Shown: in pieces, positions 42,265 through 50,529 of the stretch
Position numbering within the stretch: the first letter of the stretch is position 1
Layout of the letters: every line of letters begins with the position of its first letter
Origin: Kitasatospora sp. NBC_00240
GTDB taxonomy: Bacteria; Actinomycetota; Actinomycetes; Streptomycetales; Streptomycetaceae
Assembly (NCBI RefSeq): GCF_026342405.1
Contig: NZ_JAPEMU010000001.1
Span: 8,866,001 to 8,930,000, forward strand
DNA length: 64,000 nt
Direction of reading: 5' to 3'
Program-made: the position numbers and the translations under genes
Notes under the pieces: generated by a model
Seen by the model: only the letters and a program-made list of their open reading frames with translations
The model's database searches: none
Told to the model about the DNA's origin: nothing

Positions 42265-45200
42265 ATGGCCCAGCGTCCGACCGACTGGAACGCGATCGGC
42301 CTGACCGCCGACCCCACCCCAGGGGACCCGGAGCGGATGGACGAGGTGCAGCGCTCGCTGGCCGACCTCGGCCGGGTCGCCAGGGAGATCGACGACGCCC
42401 TGGACGCGGTGCTGAACAAGACCGGGGACGGCGCTTTCGTCGGTCAGACCGCGGACGCCCTCCGGGACAAGATCAGCGGACCGCTGCGCGGCTTCGTGCA
42501 GTCCGTCGCCGACGCCTTCGAGAACTCCGCCCGGGCACTCACCACGTACGCGGGCGTGGTCCGCGACCAGCAGTGGCGCGCCGACAACGCGCTCTCCCAG
42601 GGGCGCGGCCTGGCCAAGGACGACACCCGGCTGACCGAACTCGCGAGCACCGCCCGGGCGGCCGGCACCGCCCAGGACGAGGCCGGGCGGACGGCCGGCA
42701 GCGCGCTCAGCAGCGCCGCCAGGGGCATCAAGCAGCCGGTCTCCGACTGCGACCTGTTCTGGGAGGCCTTCCAGTGGCTGGCGATCGCGCTGATCCTGCC
42801 GGCCCTGATCTTCGGCGGCCCGATCGCGCTGATCGCGATCGGCGTCAACCTGGCGATCTTCGTCAAGACCGCGGTGGACTTCGCCCAGGGCAAGGCCAGC
42901 GCGCTGGACCTCTTCCTCTCCGGCCTCGGCATGATCGCGCCGACCACCAAGGGCCTGCCGCTGCTCAAACTGATCAGCGCCGGGGCCAAGTTCACCTGGA
43001 AGGGCATCAAGGGCGTCGGCCAGGCGGTGGCCAACTTCTTCCGCGGCATGTTCACCGGCGGCGGCCTGCACGGCTTCGCCTTCCTGCCCGGTCTGCGCGA
43101 CTTCGCCTCGCTGACCGGCAACTGGGTGAAGTCCGGCGGCCTCTGGGTGATGAACTCCATCACCAAGCTGCCCAACTGGGCGGGTATGACCTTCCGGGGC
43201 AGCGGCCTCGCCGTGATCCAGGGCATCAAGGCGATCCCCGGGCTGGTCCGCGGCCTGCCCGTCGGGCTCGGCCGGTTCGGCACCGCGTCCTGGAACTTCG
43301 CCCGCGCCGAGCTGGGCGGCACCAAGTGGCTGCGGCTGGTGCTGCCGGTGGACGCCGCCGAGATCGGCCAGTACGGGCTGCGCGGCGCGCTGCGGATCGG
43401 GTTCGTGGAGCGTGGCGTGCTGGGCAAGTTCCGGTTCGGCGCGCCGATCCTGGGCACCGCCGGCCGGACGGCGGCGGCGATCCCGGTGCCGCCGCCGCTG
43501 CACCAGGTGGACGCCCTGGTCGACCTGCCGCGCGCGGACCTCGCGAAGATCCGGCTCGGTGACTGGTCGGGCCCGCGCGGCCTGGAACTGCCGCACCTGG
43601 AGCCGGGCGGCCTGGGCCTGGGCTTCTCCCGCCCGCCGACCTTCGGCGTGCACAGCGGCTTCACCGACCAGCTCTCGCTCGCCCCGCACGCGGTACGGCA
43701 GTTGGACGCGCTGCTGGACACCCCGGTGCGCGAGCTGCACGCCGTCCGGATGGGCGACTGGGCCAACCTGACGGTCACCCCGAGCGGCCTGCACCTGGAC
43801 ACCGGGCTCGGGGCGAGCGCGCACCCGTCCGTCGGTGCCGGCAACCTGGCCGGCCACGCCGGCACCCCCGGCGCCCTGCACCTGCCGGGGACGCTCGGCA
43901 GCACGCATCCCGTGGCCCCGGCCGCCCACCTCACCGACAGCCTCGGCGCCGGCGCGGGCACCGTCCACCTGCCGGCCCTGCAGACCCAGACGGTGGGCCT
44001 GCTGCACCAGCCGGGCACCGCCGTGAACGGGCTCGGGACCGTCGGCACCGCCGGGACCGGCGCGCTGCACACCGCCGCCCCGCACGTCCCGACGGTGCAC
44101 ACCGCCGACCTGCTCGCCCCGAGCAACGGCGTCCACCAGGCCGCCACCGTGAATCCGGCCGTCACCCTGCACCCGACCGTCGGCGTCCATCCCGGTGGCG
44201 CCTTCACCCCGGTCACCACCGCGCCCGCCACCACCGTGCGCGGCCTCGGCCAGATCGGCTCGCCCGGGACGCAACTGCACGGCGCCATGGACCTGCTGGC
44301 CACCGGCTCCCCGCTGAACCGGGCCGACGCCCCGGTCTTCACCACCGGCGGCCACCTGGGCGAGCACAGCACCCAGGCCCTGACGGCCCATCAGATCAAC
44401 ATCCACCTCTCCGAGTTCGCCCCGCCCCGGGCCGTCACCGCGCCGCCGGCCGTCCTGCCGAGCGTGCACGCCCCCGGCGCCGGGGCCGGCGCCGTCACCC
44501 GGGTCGACGACGCGCTCGGCCTGCTGGACCACGGCGGCCAGCGCCTCACCCCGCCCCCGGTCACGTCCGCCGTCCAGCCGCCCGCCGGGCACACCCCGGG
44601 CCTGACCGCCCCCACCCCGGCGCCGCTGGTCCAGGCCCCACTGGCGCAGGCCCCGCTGGTCCATTCGCCCGGGCCCGGGGCGGCCCCGCACGGCGCCGCC
44701 CCCGGCCGGCTGACAGGTGCCCAGCTCGACCAGCTCTGGCGGCAGCAGAGCGACCGGGTGGTCGCCCTGTTCGGCGCCGCCGACGACCCCGGTCGGGGCG
44801 CCCGGCTCCAGGCCTGGCAGGAACTCACCCTGGCCCGGCACGAGTTCGGCAAGGCCGAGCGGCTGCTCGCCGACCTGGACGCCCGTCCGGGTTCGGGCTC
44901 CCGGCCGAGCCCCGTCCGGATCCACGCCCAGGCCTCGGTGGACGTCGCCGCGCAGCGCCTCGACGAGAGCCTCGAGCGGCTCGCCGCGCTCGGCGTCGAC
45001 CCCGCCCGGATGGACCAGGACCTCGCCCGCCTCAGCGCCGACAGCCTGCGCGAGCGGCCCCGGCTGCTCGGCGGCTCCGGCAGCGCCCAGTCGATGCCGC
45101 AGCTCAACCCGGCGCCGGTGCCGCAGGTTGCCGCCCAGGCCGCGCCCCCGGCGCCGGTGCTGCTCCCGCTCGCCGACAGCGCGGTGGCCGGCCCGAACGG

Positions 45201-48200
45201 CTGGCGGATCGAGACCACCGTCACGCCCGGCGGGTCGGTCCACCGGATGCTGGACGCGCACAACGTCCCCGACCCGCTGCTGCACCCGGTGGCCCGGCCC
45301 GGTGGCGGCTTCGACGTGCACAACGCCCACCTGGGCAGCGTGCAGAGCTACGACGGCACCGGCCGGCTGGTCGCCGAGGAGGTCCCGCTCGGCGGCCTGG
45401 GCGGTGCCCCCGACGGGCGGTACGTGCACACTGACTTCGACGGCCACGGGAACGCCGTCCACGAGGCCCGCGACGCCACCGGCCCGCTGCCGCTGAACGT
45501 CACCGCCCGCCCCGGCGGCGGCTTCGACCTGCGCGACCCGCTCACCGGCGGGCACCACGGCTTCGACCACGGCGGCACGCTGGTCGAGGAGGGCCGGCCG
45601 CTGCTCGACGCCGCCGGTACGCCGGTCGGCCCGGTGCTGGTCCTCTCCCACGACACCGGCGTGGTCACCCACTCCCTGGCGGGCGGCGGGGGCCACCACC
45701 TGGACGTGCTGCCCGGCGGCGCCGGCCTGCGGGTCACCCACCCGGTCACCGGCCGGTCCGTGCACGTCGACGTTCAGGGCCGGTTCCTGGACGAGGGCCT
45801 GGCCCTCGGCGACGGCGGCGGTCTGCGTGGTGCGCGCTTCGCGGTGCCGGACGGTGCGGGTGGCCATGTGCTGACCGACGCGGCCGGTACCCGCCTGCCG
45901 CAGCCGGTGAGCACGCTGCCCGACGGCACGGTGCGGATCACGGACGCCGCCACCGGTGCTTCGGCGCGGTACGGGGCCGACGGGTTGCGGGTGGAGACCG
46001 GCCTCTCGTTGGCCGACGTGGCAGGTGTCCGGGGTGGTCATTTCCTGGTGGACGGTGCTCCGCACCGGGTCACCGACGCGGCCGGCACGCCGAACGGCCT
46101 GACCGCCGATCAGCTGGCCGGCGGCGGCTGGCGGGTGACCGACCCGCGTACCGGGGCGTCCACCCGGTACACCCCGCAGGGCGGCTTCGCCGAGCAGGGC
46201 CTGTCGTTGGTGGACGGCGGGGGTCTGCGTGGTGCGCGGTTCGCGGTGCCGGACGGCGCGGGTGGCCATGTGCTGACGGACGCGGCGGGTACCCGGTTGC
46301 CGCAGCCGGTGACGACGTTGCCGGACGGCACGGTGCGGATCACGGACGCGGGTACGGGCGTGTCGGCGCGGTACGGGGCCGACGGCTCGCGGCTGGAGAC
46401 CGGTCTGTCTCTCGCGGACGGCGGGGGTCTGCGTGGTGCGCGGTTCGCGGTGCCGGACGGTGCCGGTGGCCACGTCCTGACCGATGCGGCCGGTACCCGG
46501 TTGCCGCAGCCGGTGACGACGTTGCCGGACGGCACGGTCCGGATCACCGACGCCGCCACCGGTGTGTCGGTGCGGTACGGCGCCGACGGTTCGCGGCTGG
46601 AGACCGGCCTCTCGCTGGTGGACGGCGGGGGTCTGCGTGGTGCGCGGTTCGCGGTGCCGGACGGCGCCGGCGGCCACGTCCTGACCGACGCCGCCGGGGT
46701 CCGGCTGCCCGAGCGGGTGGTGGCCCACCCGGGCGGCGGGTTCCGGGTCGAGCAGTTGCCCACCGCCCCGGGCGGCGGCCTGCGCTACGAACGGCACGGC
46801 GCGGACGGCACGCTGGACGCCCGCGGCCAGCAGCTGCTGGACGCGGGCGGCGCGCAGGTAGGCCACCTGGAGCGTCCGGTCGGCGGCCCGGCGCACCCGC
46901 TGGCGCCCGTCCCGCACTGGCTGGACGGCGGGTTCCGACCCGACCCCCGGCGGGTCGTCACCGCGGACGGCACCGGGTTCCGGGTCGGTGACCTCGACGG
47001 CGGCCACCAGGTCTTCGACGACGCGGGCCGGCTCACCGACGACGCGACCCGGCTGCGCGGGCCGGGCGGTGCGCCGGTCGACCGCTGGGTGGTGACGCAC
47101 ACCCCGCAGGGTGGCCCGCGCACCCTGACCGTGCTGGACGCCACCGACACCCCGTTGCCGCACCTGACCGTCACCGAACGACCCGGCGGCGTCCGCCAGA
47201 TCACCGACACCACGGCCGGCGGCGACTTCGTCCGGTACGGCGCGGACGGCAGCAGGCTGGAGGCCGGTACCGCGCTGCGCGGCCCGGACGGCAACCCGAA
47301 CGGGACGTTCGCGGTCGTCCCCGAGCCGGGCCCGGCCGGGGTCCGGGCGCCCGGTCGGCTGGAGGGCGCGGCCGGCGGCCAGGTCCCGCAGCGGGTGGTC
47401 ACCGTCCGGGCCGACGGCGGACTGCAGGTCACCTTCCACCGTCCCGGCGGCCCCCGGGACGGCGAGTTCACCGTGCACGACCCGGCCGGCGGGGCCGTCA
47501 CCCACCAGGGCGTCAACGTGCTGGACGGCGGTCGCCGCACCGACCACCAGTACGTCATCGACCACACCCCGGCCGCCGGGGCCACCTGGAGCAGGCAGCC
47601 GCACCCGGCCGCCGCGCACCCCGCCCCGGCGGGCACCGGGGCCTTCCACCACGGCCGGGTCGAGATCACCGGCAACGGCGGCCGGATCCGACTGCTCGGC
47701 TCGACGTACACACCGGTGGAGGTGTTCGAGCGCCGGGTGCTGCCCGGCGGCGGGGTGCTGGACGCCTACCGCCGCACCGACACCCTGTCCTTCGGGGACC
47801 TCAACCGCCGGACCGGCTGGGCCCACTGGGACGACACCGGGGCGCTGGCCGGGCACGGCACCCGCCGCTACGACACCTCCGGCTTCGGCTGGCGGGACGT
47901 CGACCACCGGGGCGCCACCGTGCACGAGTACCGGGACGGCCTGCAGAAGACCGGCGGGGTGGTGGGTCACACCTTCGCCGTCCGGGGCGCCGGCGGGCGC
48001 TGGACCTGGCACCGCTTCGACGGCGCCGGCACGGAGCTGGCGCACGGCCCGCGCACCCCGCACCGGGACGGCGGCTGGACCGACCGGCTGCCCGACAACA
48101 CGCTCGTCCAGAAGCAGTGGGGGATGGCGCACGGCCCGGACAAGGCGGGCCACTTCCAGGAGCACACCTGGCGGGCGGGCGTCCAGCACACCTGGGAGCG

Positions 48201-50529
48201 GCAGTCCCCGCACGGCAAGGAGGTCGGCAAGCGCGAGGTCCTGGCCACCGACCAGGGGGTCCTGGTCACCTCCCGCTGGTCCGAGCAGCGTCCGCCGGTC
48301 TGGGTGCGTGACCGGCTGGTGCACGCCGGAACCCCGCAGGGCGCCGCCGCCCACCTGGCGACCGACACCCGTTTGCAGACCTTCCACTGGAACAAGACCG
48401 GCGGGGTGAACGCGGGCGGGGTGCACGCCGTCGGCGGGGTGCGCTACGTCGCCATGGACGGCGCCCTGGTCGACCTCGGCGCCGACGGCCGGTTCGTCCG
48501 CTCGACCGTCAAACTGCACAGCGGCAACACCCTCAAGGTCGGCGACCACGCCACCCCGCCCGGCCACCCGCCGACCGACCCCGCGCACATCCCCTGGGAG
48601 GAGCCCGGCCGCCGCGGCTACCGGGCCGAGCTGGCGCCGGCGCCCGGCGGCGGCGCGAACCGGCCGCTCTGGCAGGACAGGTTCCAGGACCCGGGCGGCC
48701 CCGGCTGGGTGGTGGCCCGGGAAGGCTTCCCGGACGGCTCGGTCCGCGAGTACCGGGTGCCGCCCCAGGTCGACCCGGCGACCGGCCAGGTCAACGGGCG
48801 CCTCGACAACCCCTGGGTGCAGCGCGACGCCCACGGCAACCTGACCGGCACCCACGACATCTGGAGCGACGCGCACGGCAACCCTTCCCGGATCACCGGT
48901 ACCGGCCGGCCGGACTCCGCACGCTGGACCTGGACGGCCACCGACCACCTCGGCACCGTGACCACCGGCAACCGGACGGTCTTCCGCGGTTCCGACGACC
49001 CCCGGCTGCCCTGGGACGACTCCTTCCGCGACGTCGACGGCGCCGGCGCGCTCGTCCGCGAGCGGAACATGCTGGACGGCGGCCGGTGGACCGACACCTG
49101 GCGGGGCACCGCGCCCGGCGGCGGCGAGCGCTGGTTCACCCAGAAGTACGGGCCGGGCGGCGTCGTCGTCGACTACGGCGCCGGACAGCAGGTCCGCCGC
49201 TGGTGGAACGGCACCACCCGGGCCTGGGAGGACGGGTGGCACGCCGGCGCCCGGCACTTCCGGGACGAGTTCCGCCCGGCCGGCGGCGGCCCGGCCCTCA
49301 CCGTCCGCGAGGTGCCGCCGCACCTGGCACTCGGTGACGGACCGCTGCGGGTGCGCGAGTACGTGCCGGGCGGCGGCGCGCCGCACCCGGCGGGCGCCTG
49401 GAAGGAGTTCGACCACGGCGCGGTGGTCCGCGAGCGCAAGCCGCTGGGCGACGGCACCTTCCTGGAGAAGGACGCCTGGCGCAGCCAGTGGCGCCGCTAC
49501 GACGGCAACGGCCGGATCGTCGCCCAGCGCACCGACAGCGGCCTGGTCTGGGAGAGCACCCCGGGCGGCGGCCTGCGGGTCACCGGCAACGAGTACGACT
49601 TCCGGGGCCCGCTCACCGAGGTCCGCGGCTTCGGCCGGCGGATCCGCGAGGCCAACCGGCTGCCCTGGGGCGACTCGGTCTCGGTGCGCGTCCCGCGGAT
49701 GCAGAACGCGCTGGACGGCGTCCCCGGCCTGCCCGCCGCGGCCGGCGGCCGGGTGCCGCTCGGCGAGGCGCTCTACCAGCCGTACTGGAAGGTGCTGGCG
49801 AAGAAGGTCGCGCTGGAGTTCGGCCAGGAGTTCGTGCTGGAGTTCGGCGCCAACCTGGCCGTCAACGGGATCGTCGCGGCGGCCAACCACAAGCCGTTCA
49901 CCGGCAAGGACGCCCTGAAGGCGTTCGCCAACGCGGCGGTCGGCGCGGGCGTCAAGAGCCTGGTCAGCACCGGGATGCACGAGATCCGCGGCTCCGTCAC
50001 CGGCGGGCCCAAGTCGGTGCTGGGCAACGTCGACGGCGGCAAGCACGAGATGCGCCGGCCCAACAACCACGACAAGAACTGGGCCAACGAGTGGGCCGGC
50101 AACGAGACCCCGACCCGCTGGCGCGGCGGCACCTACGACTTCTTCTACAACGCGGCCCTCGGCGGCGTCGTCGGCTGGGTCAACGGCTCGATGAACGCCG
50201 CCGTCTGGGGCGTCACCGGGGCCGACGGCAAGACCCATGTGCTGAGCGGGATGGACGCCTTCCTGGACGGCGGCATCGCGGGCCTGGCCGGGCTCACCAC
50301 CGCCAGCAGCGCCGCGCTGGCCAAGAACGCCGTGATCATGGGCGGCGGCAGCCGGTTCTTCCACCGGCAGGGCTTCGGCGAGTTCTGGCTCCAGCTGCCG
50401 TTCAAGATCTTCGAGAAGACGGTCACCTCGCTCTGGCTGACCAACGCCTACCGGGCGAGCATCAACCCCCCGTGGTACCGCAACCCGCTCCCGCCGGCCC
50501 CCGGCCCGCAGCAAGGACAGAACCCCTGA
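42265..50529 (+). CDS. Giant (2754-aa) ESX-like repeat protein, candidate type VII effector
   Basis: Residues 1-150 are helical and WXG100-like (ERMDEVQRSLADLGRVAREI). A hydrophobic block follows (LAIALILPALIFGGPIALIA, about 170-215), then a Gly/Pro/Ala/His-rich region to about 970. The middle, roughly 980-2400, is made of beta-rich repeats; in 45811-46840 these are 68-residue units with the consensus RGARFAVPDGAGGHVLTDAA and LPDGTVRITDA. The C-terminal 250 residues contain small-residue hydrophobic stretches (LGGVVGWVNGSMNAAVWGV; GGIAGLAGLTTASSAALAK). I recognise no known toxin fold. The ATG at 42265 follows GGAGAGGACC. No small immunity-like gene follows; the next gene overlaps it by three bases. 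Confidence 0.75.
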   Translation: MAQRPTDWNAIGLTADPTPGDPERMDEVQRSLADLGRVAREIDDALDAVLNKTGDGAFVGQTADALRDKISGPLRGFVQSVADAFENSARALTTYAGVVRDQQWRADNALSQGRGLAKDDTRLTELASTARAAGTAQDEAGRTAGSALSSAARGIKQPVSDCDLFWEAFQWLAIALILPALIFGGPIALIAIGVNLAIFVKTAVDFAQGKASALDLFLSGLGMIAPTTKGLPLLKLISAGAKFTWKGIKGVGQAVANFFRGMFTGGGLHGFAFLPGLRDFASLTGNWVKSGGLWVMNSITKLPNWAGMTFRGSGLAVIQGIKAIPGLVRGLPVGLGRFGTASWNFARAELGGTKWLRLVLPVDAAEIGQYGLRGALRIGFVERGVLGKFRFGAPILGTAGRTAAAIPVPPPLHQVDALVDLPRADLAKIRLGDWSGPRGLELPHLEPGGLGLGFSRPPTFGVHSGFTDQLSLAPHAVRQLDALLDTPVRELHAVRMGDWANLTVTPSGLHLDTGLGASAHPSVGAGNLAGHAGTPGALHLPGTLGSTHPVAPAAHLTDSLGAGAGTVHLPALQTQTVGLLHQPGTAVNGLGTVGTAGTGALHTAAPHVPTVHTADLLAPSNGVHQAATVNPAVTLHPTVGVHPGGAFTPVTTAPATTVRGLGQIGSPGTQLHGAMDLLATGSPLNRADAPVFTTGGHLGEHSTQALTAHQINIHLSEFAPPRAVTAPPAVLPSVHAPGAGAGAVTRVDDALGLLDHGGQRLTPPPVTSAVQPPAGHTPGLTAPTPAPLVQAPLAQAPLVHSPGPGAAPHGAAPGRLTGAQLDQLWRQQSDRVVALFGAADDPGRGARLQAWQELTLARHEFGKAERLLADLDARPGSGSRPSPVRIHAQASVDVAAQRLDESLERLAALGVDPARMDQDLARLSADSLRERPRLLGGSGSAQSMPQLNPAPVPQVAAQAAPPAPVLLPLADSAVAGPNGWRIETTVTPGGSVHRMLDAHNVPDPLLHPVARPGGGFDVHNAHLGSVQSYDGTGRLVAEEVPLGGLGGAPDGRYVHTDFDGHGNAVHEARDATGPLPLNVTARPGGGFDLRDPLTGGHHGFDHGGTLVEEGRPLLDAAGTPVGPVLVLSHDTGVVTHSLAGGGGHHLDVLPGGAGLRVTHPVTGRSVHVDVQGRFLDEGLALGDGGGLRGARFAVPDGAGGHVLTDAAGTRLPQPVSTLPDGTVRITDAATGASARYGADGLRVETGLSLADVAGVRGGHFLVDGAPHRVTDAAGTPNGLTADQLAGGGWRVTDPRTGASTRYTPQGGFAEQGLSLVDGGGLRGARFAVPDGAGGHVLTDAAGTRLPQPVTTLPDGTVRITDAGTGVSARYGADGSRLETGLSLADGGGLRGARFAVPDGAGGHVLTDAAGTRLPQPVTTLPDGTVRITDAATGVSVRYGADGSRLETGLSLVDGGGLRGARFAVPDGAGGHVLTDAAGVRLPERVVAHPGGGFRVEQLPTAPGGGLRYERHGADGTLDARGQQLLDAGGAQVGHLERPVGGPAHPLAPVPHWLDGGFRPDPRRVVTADGTGFRVGDLDGGHQVFDDAGRLTDDATRLRGPGGAPVDRWVVTHTPQGGPRTLTVLDATDTPLPHLTVTERPGGVRQITDTTAGGDFVRYGADGSRLEAGTALRGPDGNPNGTFAVVPEPGPAGVRAPGRLEGAAGGQVPQRVVTVRADGGLQVTFHRPGGPRDGEFTVHDPAGGAVTHQGVNVLDGGRRTDHQYVIDHTPAAGATWSRQPHPAAAHPAPAGTGAFHHGRVEITGNGGRIRLLGSTYTPVEVFERRVLPGGGVLDAYRRTDTLSFGDLNRRTGWAHWDDTGALAGHGTRRYDTSGFGWRDVDHRGATVHEYRDGLQKTGGVVGHTFAVRGAGGRWTWHRFDGAGTELAHGPRTPHRDGGWTDRLPDNTLVQKQWGMAHGPDKAGHFQEHTWRAGVQHTWERQSPHGKEVGKREVLATDQGVLVTSRWSEQRPPVWVRDRLVHAGTPQGAAAHLATDTRLQTFHWNKTGGVNAGGVHAVGGVRYVAMDGALVDLGADGRFVRSTVKLHSGNTLKVGDHATPPGHPPTDPAHIPWEEPGRRGYRAELAPAPGGGANRPLWQDRFQDPGGPGWVVAREGFPDGSVREYRVPPQVDPATGQVNGRLDNPWVQRDAHGNLTGTHDIWSDAHGNPSRITGTGRPDSARWTWTATDHLGTVTTGNRTVFRGSDDPRLPWDDSFRDVDGAGALVRERNMLDGGRWTDTWRGTAPGGGERWFTQKYGPGGVVVDYGAGQQVRRWWNGTTRAWEDGWHAGARHFRDEFRPAGGGPALTVREVPPHLALGDGPLRVREYVPGGGAPHPAGAWKEFDHGAVVRERKPLGDGTFLEKDAWRSQWRRYDGNGRIVAQRTDSGLVWESTPGGGLRVTGNEYDFRGPLTEVRGFGRRIREANRLPWGDSVSVRVPRMQNALDGVPGLPAAAGGRVPLGEALYQPYWKVLAKKVALEFGQEFVLEFGANLAVNGIVAAANHKPFTGKDALKAFANAAVGAGVKSLVSTGMHEIRGSVTGGPKSVLGNVDGGKHEMRRPNNHDKNWANEWAGNETPTRWRGGTYDFFYNAALGGVVGWVNGSMNAAVWGVTGADGKTHVLSGMDAFLDGGIAGLAGLTTASSAALAKNAVIMGGGSRFFHRQGFGEFWLQLPFKIFEKTVTSLWLTNAYRASINPPWYRNPLPPAPGPQQGQNP
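45811..46840 (+). repeat. 204-base tandem repeats inside the giant gene
   Basis: Five units begin at about 45811, 46015, 46213, 46417 and 46621. The period is 204 bases (68 residues), with one unit of 198. Units at 46213, 46417 and 46621 are almost identical at DNA level, including silent positions, which points to recent duplication or gene conversion. Confidence 0.88.

Noticed and set aside
42193..50514. A 2773-residue open frame on the minus strand opposite the giant gene
   Set aside because: It is the G+C-bias shadow of the plus-strand gene. Its product is low-complexity Val/Gly/Arg/Ala/His, while the plus frame shows ESX-like helices, ordered repeats, a ribosome-binding site and coupling to the next gene.
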